64,000 bases of DNA, from NCBI RefSeq assembly GCF_002723455.1, contig NZ_PDUS01000001.1, forward strand, positions 378,038 to 442,037, in the 5' to 3' direction. This document shows, piece by piece, positions 34,523 to 43,348 of the stretch. This DNA is from Pseudoalteromonas sp. 3D05 (lineage in GTDB: Bacteria > Pseudomonadota > Gammaproteobacteria > Enterobacterales > Alteromonadaceae). Both the position numbers and the translations under genes were made by a program. How positions within the stretch are numbered: the stretch's first letter is position 1; each line of letters opens with the position of its first letter. A model generated the notes under the pieces. It was not told where the DNA came from. It was given only the letters and a program-made list of their open reading frames with translations, and ran no database searches.

Positions 34523-37372
34523 TTACTGCTCTAACCCTAGTAACTCAATTTCTGCGATTTGGACGAGTCCATCATTGTTTGCGTTTTTACTGATATTCAA
34601 ACGATAGCTTAAATAGCCAAAACCATTACTGAAATCAAAGGTACGGCGTTCAAAACGGGTATCCCAGCTTTCTCCTACAAAAGCAGCAATTTCTTCCCAT
34701 GTTTGTCCACCATCATTTGAGCCCAGTAAACTAAAGTTTTCAGGGTCGCGCTCTGGCGCATCATTTGCACTTGTAATAGCTAAACCGCTAACAACTTGTT
34801 TTTGAGTAAAATCTACTTGGATCCATGAAGGGTCGTCAGCAGTCGGTGCACCTTGCCAATCATTATGATCAAGCCATTTTGTATTCACATCACCATCAAA
34901 CGCTTTATCAGCACTTTCACCATCGCCAATACTATAGCGAGCACTGTAACTAGCATCAGGTAAGCGACTTAAGTCTGTGTAGGCATAATCAGGACCAACC
35001 GTGGCGATTTCAGCAATTTGTACTAAGCCATCATTATTAGCATTTTTGCTTACTGACAAACGATAATAGCTATAAGCTAAGGTATTACTAAATGTGAGGT
35101 TTTTTTGTTCATAACGCTGTTCAAATGTTTCACCAACCCACGAAGCTAAATTAACCCAATCTTCAGCATTATTAGAGCCCATAATACTAAATGATTCTGG
35201 GTCACGCTCTGGTGCATCGCCAGCACTGGTTATTGATAATGCATTCACTGCTTTTGCCTGTGGTAACTGGATTTGAATCCAAGCAGGGTCTTCATCAGTA
35301 GGTGCACCTTGCCAATCGTTGTGGTCAAGCCATTTTGTATTCACGTCATTATCAAAGGCTTGAGCTGCACTTTCACTGTCGCTAATACTATAGCGCGCAC
35401 TATACTTTACGCCATCCGCTTTGCTGTGATCTAAACCTGGCTGCACAGGGCCGATTAAGTCGATATTTGCTATTTGCAACAACCCATCATTATTCTTATT
35501 TTTACTTATTTCTAATCGATAGCTTGTAAATGCTAATTGATTTTGAAATGTGAAGGCTCTTCTTTGCGCTCGTTCATCAAATGATTCACCTACCCAATTT
35601 GCAAGTTTCTGCCAAGTTGTTCCGCCATCGTTTGAAGCAAATAACGTAAAGTTTTCTGGATCGCGCTCTGGCGCATCATTTGCACTTGTTATTGCTAATG
35701 TATCTACTGCAACAGCACTGTCAAAATCCATTTGTATCCATGATGGATCCGCTTCGGTTGGTGCTCCTTGCCAATCATTATGATCGAGCCATTTTGTCGA
35801 TGGGTCGTTATCAAATGCCTTATCTTGGTTTTCTGCATCGCCAATGCTGTACCTAGCCGTAGCAACACCATTTATTACATTGGTATGATCAACACTAGTG
35901 AACACCGGCCCAACCATTTGAATGTCTGACAACTGCACTAAGCCGTCATTATTTTTGTTCTTTGTGATATTGATACGATAGCTTTTATATTTTTGGGCAT
36001 TAGTAAAGCTGAACTCTTGTCGCATGAGACGCTCATCAAATGATGCACCGACAAAGCTGGCAAGGTTTGCCCATGTTTCTCCATCATCATTCGATCCTAA
36101 GATTGTGAAGTTTTCTGGATCTCGCTCAGGAGCATCATTAGCGCTTGTAATAAACAGACTGCTCACTGCATGAGGGCTTGGAAAATCAACCTGTATCCAC
36201 GAAGGCGACTCTTCAGTTGGTGCGCCTAGCCAATCATTGTGATCAAGCCATTTAGTGTCAATATTCGAATCAAATGCTTTTGCTGCATCCTCTGCATCAC
36301 TTATTGCATTTCGTGCTGTATAAACAGCCCCTGTTAAATTCTCTTGAGTTGTCACCTCTTGTAATGGTCCCGTTGATACGGCTTCATCAAATAATGACAG
36401 TGATACATCTACAATGGCATCAGCCGATAATCCAAGTTGTTCTGTTAACGGATGAATACTGATAGCATCAAAGGCTGTTTGACGAAGCGTCTCTAAAGCA
36501 ACGCTATCCTCTGCAAGTGCCAACTGAATATTCTGCTGGGCAGAATCTAAAACAGTTTTTAATGTTTGGGTGTCATTAAATTGAGCAAATGATGCATTAA
36601 GTAAAGATAATTTAATGGTTTTTTCATCAGCATATTCAATTGAACAAACCTGCTCACCAGAGTCATTTTCTTCGCAGTTTTCACCCACGATAAAGTTTTC
36701 AAGTTTATTTGCGCCAATAACAGGGGTCGTAAATACATTACTATTGCTTGTGTTCCACCCTAACAATCTTAATAGCAGATCAGACACCTGACTTTGGGCT
36801 AATACCATCAACTCTGGTGTTGATACATTCTTACCATCACTTATTTGTTGCTCTAATAATTGTGTTGCGAGTGTGGTAAGTGCATTAGCTTGGAGTATTG
36901 CATCCTCTTCACCATTGTTTGTATTACCATAATCAACAGATAATTGACCTAAAGTGGTAAAGGTGTTTCCTGCAATTGCTCCTTCTGCTGTTAACTGTGC
37001 AAAGTCTGCCTCACCACACTGCAAAGCATCGCATAACATTGTCGAGCTCTCGCTTGTTACAACATTTAGCTTAACTGTAGTGTTAATTCCAAAACCTGGG
37101 GCTGATGCTAACTCAACAAAAAACTTGCCTTCATTGTCTGTAAATTGAGTACCGCTGATTGTTAGCTCAGTGCCATTTAATGCGCTTACTGATATGTCTG
37201 CGTTTGCAATCATACCTTTTACTACTGAGCCAGCAATTTCAGCATAGGTTACATCAGGTGTAACAGGAACATCCTCTTTTTGAGGGTCGTTACTTCCTCC
37301 TCCACAGCCACTGACAAGTCCAGCAGTGAGAATTCCTGTGCTCAGATGCTTAAAAATTTTTAATTTATTCAT
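34523..37372 (-). CDS. Lipoprotein with four discoidin (F5/8 type C)-like domains
   Basis: The 949-residue protein has a lipobox VSGC (Cys23) and a Gly/Ser/acidic linker. An N-terminal region (about 40-330) contains a carboxypeptidase-regulatory-like beta fold (IAGSVVKGMIANADISV). Four tandem copies of a domain of about 152 residues follow from about residue 352 to the end. Each copy has AFDxxxxTKWLDHNDW, PSWIQVDF, SAxDAPERDPENF, GSNDGG and NKNNDGL motifs. This is the discoidin/F5-8C carbohydrate-binding fold. It is probably a surface glycan-binding partner of the TBDR encoded just upstream. It is separated from the asparaginase gene downstream by a terminator. The binding ligand is unknown. 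Confidence 0.85.
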   Translation of the reverse strand: MNKLKIFKHLSTGILTAGLVSGCGGGSNDPQKEDVPVTPDVTYAEIAGSVVKGMIANADISVSALNGTELTISGTQFTDNEGKFFVELASAPGFGINTTVKLNVVTSESSTMLCDALQCGEADFAQLTAEGAIAGNTFTTLGQLSVDYGNTNNGEEDAILQANALTTLATQLLEQQISDGKNVSTPELMVLAQSQVSDLLLRLLGWNTSNSNVFTTPVIGANKLENFIVGENCEENDSGEQVCSIEYADEKTIKLSLLNASFAQFNDTQTLKTVLDSAQQNIQLALAEDSVALETLRQTAFDAISIHPLTEQLGLSADAIVDVSLSLFDEAVSTGPLQEVTTQENLTGAVYTARNAISDAEDAAKAFDSNIDTKWLDHNDWLGAPTEESPSWIQVDFPSPHAVSSLFITSANDAPERDPENFTILGSNDDGETWANLASFVGASFDERLMRQEFSFTNAQKYKSYRINITKNKNNDGLVQLSDIQMVGPVFTSVDHTNVINGVATARYSIGDAENQDKAFDNDPSTKWLDHNDWQGAPTEADPSWIQMDFDSAVAVDTLAITSANDAPERDPENFTLFASNDGGTTWQKLANWVGESFDERAQRRAFTFQNQLAFTSYRLEISKNKNNDGLLQIANIDLIGPVQPGLDHSKADGVKYSARYSISDSESAAQAFDNDVNTKWLDHNDWQGAPTDEDPAWIQIQLPQAKAVNALSITSAGDAPERDPESFSIMGSNNAEDWVNLASWVGETFEQRYEQKNLTFSNTLAYSYYRLSVSKNANNDGLVQIAEIATVGPDYAYTDLSRLPDASYSARYSIGDGESADKAFDGDVNTKWLDHNDWQGAPTADDPSWIQVDFTQKQVVSGLAITSANDAPERDPENFSLLGSNDGGQTWEEIAAFVGESWDTRFERRTFDFSNGFGYLSYRLNISKNANNDGLVQIAEIELLGLEQ
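34526..36319 (-). repeat. Four tandem repeats of about 455 bp inside the lipoprotein gene
   Basis: The coding DNA for WLDHNDW recurs near 34850, 35310, 35765 and 36220, and that for NDAPERDPENF near 34760, 35215, 35670 and 36130. The spacing is about 455 bases, matching the 152-residue domain period. The copies are strongly similar but not identical at DNA level. Confidence 0.8.
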
Positions 37373-37487
37373 AATAATGCCTTAAAGTTCAGGTATCGGT
37401 TACACACTAGCTTGCCCAAGTCGTTATTTTTATGGCGTAGGCAATTAATCTTGCTCAGTGTGTAAATACGTACTTATTTATATGGTT

Positions 37488-40469
37488 TTAAAAGCGATAA
37501 GTTATGCCAGCATAATATCTTCGTCCGCTATAACTACTGCTGCGTAGGCGGTCTTTACTATCGTCGCCATAATAAGTTCGCGATTCTTCTTTAGTTAAGT
37601 TAATCACCGATACCGACAGAATTAGATTTTCTATAATGTTATAAGATGCGTTCAAATCGACTTGCTGATAAGGTTCTTGTGAAACCGTTAAGCCATCTGC
37701 AAGGCCTAATGCCATTTTTCCTCGACGGTTGTAAGACGCTCTAACGCTGTAGTCTTGATTTTCAAAGTACGCTGAAAAATTAAATTGATCGTCTGCGCTA
37801 CCAACAAGTGCAGACTCACCAACTTTCTCGCCATCCACACTAACATCGGCTTGGTTCGTATCATTTAATGTATAGTTAGCATTGATACCAAAACCATTTT
37901 CAAATGAATGTTGGGCAAACACTTCGACACCGCGTGACGTTGCATTTGTACCATTGGCGGTTGTCGTAAATGGGGAAACAGTAATATTGCCGGGCGAGAC
38001 AATTTCTTCATCCGTAAATGGATTGGTAAAGCCTTCAAATGGGCGCTCTGAGGTAATAATTAAAGGCACTATAAAATTATCGACATCTTTATTAAATATA
38101 GCGATACCCACTGCGGAGCCAACTCCGTAGTAATATTCAGCCGATAAATCTAATTGCACTGATTCAAATGGTTCAAGCGCTTTATTACCACCTGAACCAC
38201 TCCATCCTTGATCCACGGGGTTACCTCTGAACTCAAGGCGATCATCAGCCCACTCTTGCGATATGAAAGTAAGTTGCTCTGGCGCACCTAAATCATTAAA
38301 TGGTGCTCGTGACATTGTTTTCGCTGCAGCAGCTCTAACAACGAATGAATCATTGGCTTCCCAAACTAGATTTAAACTGGGCAGAAAACGTTCGTCCTTT
38401 ACGCTGCGCGTGGTCATTGTTTCTACATCAACTAAACGTTCATCGCCTAAGATATCTTCGCCAGTTACGTCGTTAATATCATCTAAAAAATAATTAATCT
38501 TATCTGACGACATAATTTGGGTTTGTGTTTCAACATAACGAACACCCACATTTCCTCGGAAATCACCAAACGAAAAATCAGCTTGTAAATAAGCCGCTGT
38601 GATTTCTTCCTCTATATCAAACACAAAATCTGGCTCTCGCCTAGTATACTTAGCGTATTCACTAGTAACTAGATCGCGGTACTTTTGCCAGTTAATACTT
38701 GGCATCGTATTAACTTCAAAGCCACCTGCAATGTTTTGCTCTGACTCTGCATTAAGTACGTCTTGAAGGCTTGGCATTCCACCAATCCATTGGTAAGCAA
38801 CTTCGTCAATCGCTCCTTGGCTGAATGGGTCTAAATCTCCACTCTCAATACGGTTTGCGCCTTCTTGCGTAATAAAGAATGTATTATTGGTTTCACGGTG
38901 CAAACTTGCTTTTCGATGCTTAACACCCACGCGAATTGTATCTACGATGCCATAAGCTATGTGGTGATCTAAATCTAATTGCGCATAGTCTTCAACTAAG
39001 TCGCTAACAATAAAGCTTGAGCCTGTTGAGCCCGGATCGGGGTCCCCTGCAACGCCAGCCTGTAAATTTGCTAGTAGAGCAGGATCGGCATAAAGTGATA
39101 CACGCTCACCTAAACGCCAACCTGCAAACGATGCGGCATTTTCATTAACACCTGAATCACTTCGGCTTGCTGGCTGTCCACTTTTATACGCTGCATTAAA
39201 TGACTCAGAAGGCCCTCCACTCGCTTCTGTTCGACCAAATTTACCGCTTAAGTCAAACAGGTCGCCCGCATATTCAAATGCAAAATCATAGGTATCAGAG
39301 GTGTCTTTTTCTTTTGTATAGCTTCCTATAATCCAAGGAAATTCTAAATTTCCCTCACTGCCACCTGCCCCGCTTGTAAAGTCCATTCCTGTTACAATAG
39401 TGCCGGTTTCATCGAGTAAAACACCTGTTAAGTAATCGGGGTTGTATTTCCATTCTGGGATCATCAATTGAGATGTCGTGCGATCCTGCCCCAGTTCGAA
39501 GTGGAAGTGATTAAAGGTAAGTTCTAAATTATCTGATGGGCGCCATTGAAAAGTTGCTTGAATTCCAACTCGCTCGCGGGCCTCTTGCGTAATTCCAACA
39601 CCAGCAACTTGTGGTGCCCAAACACCATCGTATGTGTTGCCATATGCATCTTCTAATGCATCAAAACGTCTAGTGCTATCCGTTATTTCGTTGCCATTAC
39701 TATCCGTTGCAGGCAAATCACTGCCCGTTGCCCAGCGCCACCCACCGCCGCCTGACATATTGCCTGTAAGCGATCTGTTTGTACGCTCTTGATTAGTATA
39801 TCCAAGTAAAAAACCCAGATTTTCATCTTCATTCTTCCAAGAGTAAACACCACTAAAGTTGGGTTCATATTCTTTTGTAACATCAGCGTAAGTATACTCA
39901 ACATTCAATACACCAGAGTTAGCTTCCATGTCTAAAGGTGTTCGGCTATTTAGAATGACAGTACCACCCACTCCCCCTTCATCTAAGCGAGCTTCCGATG
40001 ATTTAAACACTTCAACAGACTTAACCATGGTTGATGGCAATAAGGAATAACTAAAGGAACGTGATGGAGAGCCCGGAGACGATGCGATGAAATTACCATT
40101 TAACTGGGTAAGTGTTAAATCAGATGAAAGCCCTCTAATACTCACATTTTCCCCTTCGCCACCACTTCTAGAGATCACAACACCGGGTACACGCTGCAAG
40201 GAGTCTGCTACATTTTTATCGGGAAATTTGCCAATATCCTCAGCCGTTATAGCATCAACAATTGAGTTTGAAAGACGTTTAATCGCTAGATTTTCTGCCA
40301 TTGAAGAGCGAATCCCTCGCACCTCTATAACTTCTATGTCATCATCCTGTTCGTTATTTTCATTTTGCGCCAATGCATTACTCGAGCTTGCAATTATCGC
40401 TAACATTAATGCTGACTTTCGAAACCGCCGAGCAAGGTTTGGCGATCCTAAACTATTATTATTGTTCAT
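37488..40469 (-). CDS. TonB-dependent receptor, glycan/oligosaccharide type
   Basis: The 993-residue receptor has a signal peptide ending NALA, a TonB-box-like DIEVIEVRGI, and the plug motif SIVDAITAEDIGKFPDKNVADSLQRVPGV. This SxVDxIxAEDIGKFPDxNVAEALQRIPGV signature marks the large Alteromonadales/Caulobacter TBDR group that handles carbohydrates. The barrel ends in an aromatic residue (YAGITYRF). I start it at ATG 40469, which has GGAG seven bases before; the frame from 40481 uses an ATG inside that ribosome-binding site. Its upstream region carries one of the two AraC-type sites found in the island, and the discoidin lipoprotein follows it. Confidence 0.92.
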   Translation of the reverse strand: MNNNNSLGSPNLARRFRKSALMLAIIASSSNALAQNENNEQDDDIEVIEVRGIRSSMAENLAIKRLSNSIVDAITAEDIGKFPDKNVADSLQRVPGVVISRSGGEGENVSIRGLSSDLTLTQLNGNFIASSPGSPSRSFSYSLLPSTMVKSVEVFKSSEARLDEGGVGGTVILNSRTPLDMEANSGVLNVEYTYADVTKEYEPNFSGVYSWKNEDENLGFLLGYTNQERTNRSLTGNMSGGGGWRWATGSDLPATDSNGNEITDSTRRFDALEDAYGNTYDGVWAPQVAGVGITQEARERVGIQATFQWRPSDNLELTFNHFHFELGQDRTTSQLMIPEWKYNPDYLTGVLLDETGTIVTGMDFTSGAGGSEGNLEFPWIIGSYTKEKDTSDTYDFAFEYAGDLFDLSGKFGRTEASGGPSESFNAAYKSGQPASRSDSGVNENAASFAGWRLGERVSLYADPALLANLQAGVAGDPDPGSTGSSFIVSDLVEDYAQLDLDHHIAYGIVDTIRVGVKHRKASLHRETNNTFFITQEGANRIESGDLDPFSQGAIDEVAYQWIGGMPSLQDVLNAESEQNIAGGFEVNTMPSINWQKYRDLVTSEYAKYTRREPDFVFDIEEEITAAYLQADFSFGDFRGNVGVRYVETQTQIMSSDKINYFLDDINDVTGEDILGDERLVDVETMTTRSVKDERFLPSLNLVWEANDSFVVRAAAAKTMSRAPFNDLGAPEQLTFISQEWADDRLEFRGNPVDQGWSGSGGNKALEPFESVQLDLSAEYYYGVGSAVGIAIFNKDVDNFIVPLIITSERPFEGFTNPFTDEEIVSPGNITVSPFTTTANGTNATSRGVEVFAQHSFENGFGINANYTLNDTNQADVSVDGEKVGESALVGSADDQFNFSAYFENQDYSVRASYNRRGKMALGLADGLTVSQEPYQQVDLNASYNIIENLILSVSVINLTKEESRTYYGDDSKDRLRSSSYSGRRYYAGITYRF

Positions 40470-40620
40470 GTTTATCTCCATTCACGGTGTGTGTTCTTGT
40501 GCTGTGTAAGCCTTCATAAGGTCAAACAATTAGTTAAACCTAAAAACCAAATAATTAAGTTCAAGGTTAAATTGTTGTTAAATCACAATTCCAGAATAGG
40601 GTTTTACAATTAAAAGCGAT

Positions 40621-40659
40621 AATAGAAATTCGGTTAACAATGATACAAAATCGGCGTTT
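40621..40659. promoter_or_regulatory. AraC-type tandem site, copy 1 (TBDR/cutC divergent region)
   Basis: These 39 bases match the reverse complement of 43228-43266 at 35 positions. Half-sites ATTCGGTT and ATCGGCGTT are in direct repeat; their CGG triplets start at 40631 and 40652, 21 bp apart. The site is about 150 bases upstream of the TBDR and 205 upstream of cutC. Confidence 0.7.
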
Positions 40660-40863
40660 AGTATATTTTAATATCTATTTCAATTTGAATTGGTTTATAT
40701 TCTTAAACCATAGAAATGAGTTTATTTATTAGTACAGGAACATTAACACTCAATAAAAATACATATAAATCATTAATTAAAAAGAGATTTATAGTTTATT
40801 TTTGGTGTCTGACTAAGTGGTAAATAATATATGGCAACTAAATAATTTATTTTAGGAAATGTA

Positions 40864-41604
40864 GTGACAGGTAAAAATTTAGAAATTTGTTTAAATTCCG
40901 ACAACCTATTAACGCTCCCTATTAATCTTAATAGTGCATTTATCGCAGGAGCAAATAGAGTTGAGTTGTGCAGCTCTATGCACCTTGATGGATTGTCACC
41001 AGACAGTACTGCGATCAAACTGTGTGCGCAACAAATACCAGCACACGGTGAGCTTCTCGTAATGATACGACCTGTTGCAAACACGTTTGTTGCCAATAAC
41101 AAAATTTTAAACAAGATGATTCGTGAAATAACACGTGCAGCAGATTTAGGGGCAACCGGTGTAGTATTTGGTGCAATATCTAAATCAGAAATAGACATAA
41201 ACACAACCCAAAAGCTTGTGTTATGCGCACAAAAGAACGGTTTAAAAACAACATTTCATCGCGCATTTGATTGTATTAATGATAAACAACAAGCGATAAA
41301 GCAACTAATTGATTTAGGTATTGACCGCGTGCTAACTAATGGAAATCATTGGAATGCTAACCAGCCTATATTGCATAACCTTTATCAATTAGAACAACTT
41401 ATTGAGGAAGCTCAAAATCAAATTGAAATTGTGATAGGTGGTGGTGTAACTACTAAAAGCGCAGGTAAATTATGGCAACTAGCGGATGGCAATTTAGTAT
41501 CACTTCATACACACTCAGGCGTACTCAACAATAAAGGGTATATTAATCCATTATTGATAAGTGAAATTTTAGATACTACTGAAAAGCAGGCATTGAATGA
41601 TTAA
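40864..41604 (+). CDS. cutC: Divergent CutC-family TIM-barrel protein
   Basis: The 246-residue protein is a CutC-family member by GANRVELCSSM, GATGVVFGAI, TTFHRAFDCIND, IDRVLTNG and IVIGGGV. CutC was named for copper handling in E. coli, but the copper role is disputed and its fold is an enzyme-like TIM barrel. Several usually conserved positions differ here: the GGLTPS-type loop reads DGLSPD, and the IRPR(G)GDF loop reads IRPVANTF. It starts at a GTG at 40864 with AGGA upstream. It overlaps the sugar kinase gene by eight bases and sits opposite a glycan TBDR, so a carbohydrate role is more likely than a copper role here. Confidence 0.85.
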   Translation: MTGKNLEICLNSDNLLTLPINLNSAFIAGANRVELCSSMHLDGLSPDSTAIKLCAQQIPAHGELLVMIRPVANTFVANNKILNKMIREITRAADLGATGVVFGAISKSEIDINTTQKLVLCAQKNGLKTTFHRAFDCINDKQQAIKQLIDLGIDRVLTNGNHWNANQPILHNLYQLEQLIEEAQNQIEIVIGGGVTTKSAGKLWQLADGNLVSLHTHSGVLNNKGYINPLLISEILDTTEKQALND

Positions 41605-42475
41605 TAAAAAACCACAGTTTTTTTTAGGTATTGATGGTGGCGGAACAAAATGCCGTGTCAGACTCGAAAACGAAAAAGGCGATTTACTCGCGCAAGCACA
41701 AAGTAGCTCTGCAAACATTGCAACGTCAGTAGAAATAGCACAAAAATCTATTGTTGATGCGACCATGCTAGCACTCAAAGAAGCAAATTTACCAGCCTCT
41801 GTTCTGCCTTCTATCAATGCTTATGCCGGGCTTGCAGGAGCAAACATTGAAAACGCCAAAGTTGCTATGTCCAAATGGTTACATCCGTTTGCACAATTCA
41901 ATTTTTCTACAGATTTACATATAGCCTGCCTTGGTGCGCACGGAAATAACAACGGCGCTATTATCATTCTTGGTACAGGTTTTTGTGCTGGTGTCATTCA
42001 AAATAATCAAGTAACAGAGCTTGGAGGTCACGGACTACTGTTGAGCGATGGTGCCAGCGGAAGCTGGATTGGCCTTGCTCTTTTTCGCCATACTTTAGAA
42101 GTGCTAGATGGCCTTTATCCAAGTACGCCATTAGTTGAGGCATTTTTAGCTCAAACAAAGTTTGCTAATGCACACCTGTTAACTCAACGTGCAATGAACG
42201 AAAAACCAGCTTATTTCGCTCGTTTCGCACCGCTGGTATTTACTATGCGTGAAGACCCTATTGCGAAATCCATTATTCAAAAAGCAGCGGATTATACAAC
42301 CCGTTACATCGAACATTTAGTAAGGCTCGGATTTAAAGATATCACTCTAGTCGGTGGAGTGGCAGATAAAATTAGCCCATGCTTGTCCAGCAATGTACAA
42401 AGCTACCTTTGTAATGCTAAATATTCACCAGAGCAAGGGGCTATTCAACTGGCTAGACATTACGCTAACGATTAA
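41597..42475 (+). CDS. BadF/BcrA-type amino-sugar kinase (GlcNAc/GlcN kinase-like)
   Basis: The 292-residue ASKHA-fold kinase has the phosphate-1 motif FFLGIDGGGTKCRVRL, the AYAGLAGANIENA segment, IILGTGFCAGVI and GGHGLLLSDGASGSWIG, and VTLVGGVADKI at the adenosine end. These are typical of N-acetylglucosamine and glucosamine kinases of the BadF group. It would phosphorylate the sugar released in the periplasm and imported. It is coupled to cutC by an eight-base overlap and overlaps the convergent AraC-family gene by 11 bases. The substrate assignment is an inference from family and from the asparaginase nearby. Confidence 0.85.
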   Translation: MINKKPQFFLGIDGGGTKCRVRLENEKGDLLAQAQSSSANIATSVEIAQKSIVDATMLALKEANLPASVLPSINAYAGLAGANIENAKVAMSKWLHPFAQFNFSTDLHIACLGAHGNNNGAIIILGTGFCAGVIQNNQVTELGGHGLLLSDGASGSWIGLALFRHTLEVLDGLYPSTPLVEAFLAQTKFANAHLLTQRAMNEKPAYFARFAPLVFTMREDPIAKSIIQKAADYTTRYIEHLVRLGFKDITLVGGVADKISPCLSSNVQSYLCNAKYSPEQGAIQLARHYAND

Positions 42476-43187
42476 TGTTTTCACGCATTTGTGAAGGTAC
42501 TTCACCAAATAAACGTCTAAATTGTTTACTAAAATAACTAGGCTCTGCAAAGCCACATTGGTAAGCTATTTGCGAAATTGGTAAGCGTGTTTCAACTAAT
42601 AATTTACGTGCATTTTCCAAACGTATTTCGTTAATAAATTGATTTGGTGTTTTAGCTAAATGTTTTTTAAAGCGCCTTTCTAACGCACTCACAGATAAAT
42701 GAGCAAGGTCAGCTAAGTGTTCTATGTTGATAGGGCGTGAATAATGTTCGCGAATATAATCTACTGGCCCTTCTATTGCCCTAACATGGGACAAAGCTTT
42801 AGAGGTCTTTTGAAGGTGACGTGTAACACCATAAGTTCCAACAATTTCTTGATCTAAATAAATAGCCTTTTTAGATGTAGAAAACCAAGCCAAGTCTCCA
42901 TTTGATGTGTGGTTTAATTCAAGCCTGTCGGTGACAGTTCCCCCCAACATCACTCGCTTATCATCATTTACATATTGAAACGCTAAATGCTTTGGTGAAA
43001 AGTCATAATCAGTTTTTAACGCTATTTGCTCAAACGTTTTATAACCCTGATGTTCAATAAAATGCTGATTGGCAAAGAGAACTCGACTTTCAGTGTCTTT
43101 TACCCAAAACAAAATATCAGGCAACATATCAAATGCTGATATTAATTGATTGACACCTGCTCTATCAATAATTTGCTGAATATCCAA
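42465..43187 (-). CDS. PAS-AraC family transcriptional regulator
   Basis: The 240-residue protein has an N-terminal PAS-like sensor domain (about 15-125, DMLPDILFWVKDTESRVLFAN and FVxxQGYKT-like IEHQGYKTFEQIA). A C-terminal AraC DNA-binding domain follows (about 140-240) with two helix-turn-helix units, INIEHLADLAHLSVSALERR and LPISQIAYQCGFAEPSYFSK. The use of PAS instead of a cupin sensor is less common in AraC proteins. It sits 162 bases from the Gfo/Idh operon in a divergent arrangement that contains an AraC-type site, so it probably controls that operon, itself, and the TBDR/cutC region where a second copy lies. Confidence 0.88.
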   Translation of the reverse strand: MDIQQIIDRAGVNQLISAFDMLPDILFWVKDTESRVLFANQHFIEHQGYKTFEQIALKTDYDFSPKHLAFQYVNDDKRVMLGGTVTDRLELNHTSNGDLAWFSTSKKAIYLDQEIVGTYGVTRHLQKTSKALSHVRAIEGPVDYIREHYSRPINIEHLADLAHLSVSALERRFKKHLAKTPNQFINEIRLENARKLLVETRLPISQIAYQCGFAEPSYFSKQFRRLFGEVPSQMRENINR

Positions 43188-43227
43188 CGCACAAAACCTC
43201 TAAAATCAACTTAAAACTAAATATATA

Positions 43228-43266
43228 AAACGCCGATTTTGTTGCATTGTCAACCGAATTTTTATT
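43228..43266. promoter_or_regulatory. AraC-type tandem site, copy 2 (regulator/oxidoreductase divergent region)
   Basis: It matches 40621-40659 in reverse complement at 35 of 39 positions, with the same CGG-to-CGG distance of 21 bp. It is 83 bases upstream of the Gfo/Idh start and 41 from the AraC-family start. Relative to the TBDR and the Gfo/Idh gene the two copies have the same orientation. Confidence 0.7.
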
Positions 43267-43348
43267 ACCCCTGATGATTACCATTCTCTATTATTAATAA
43301 CATGATGTTAACTAAATTCAATAGATTACTATTGAGGTGGTATTTTAG

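Noticed and set aside
40773..41204. Open frame antisense to cutC (143 codons)
   Set aside because: It lies opposite a well-supported CutC-family gene, has no ribosome-binding site and no family features.
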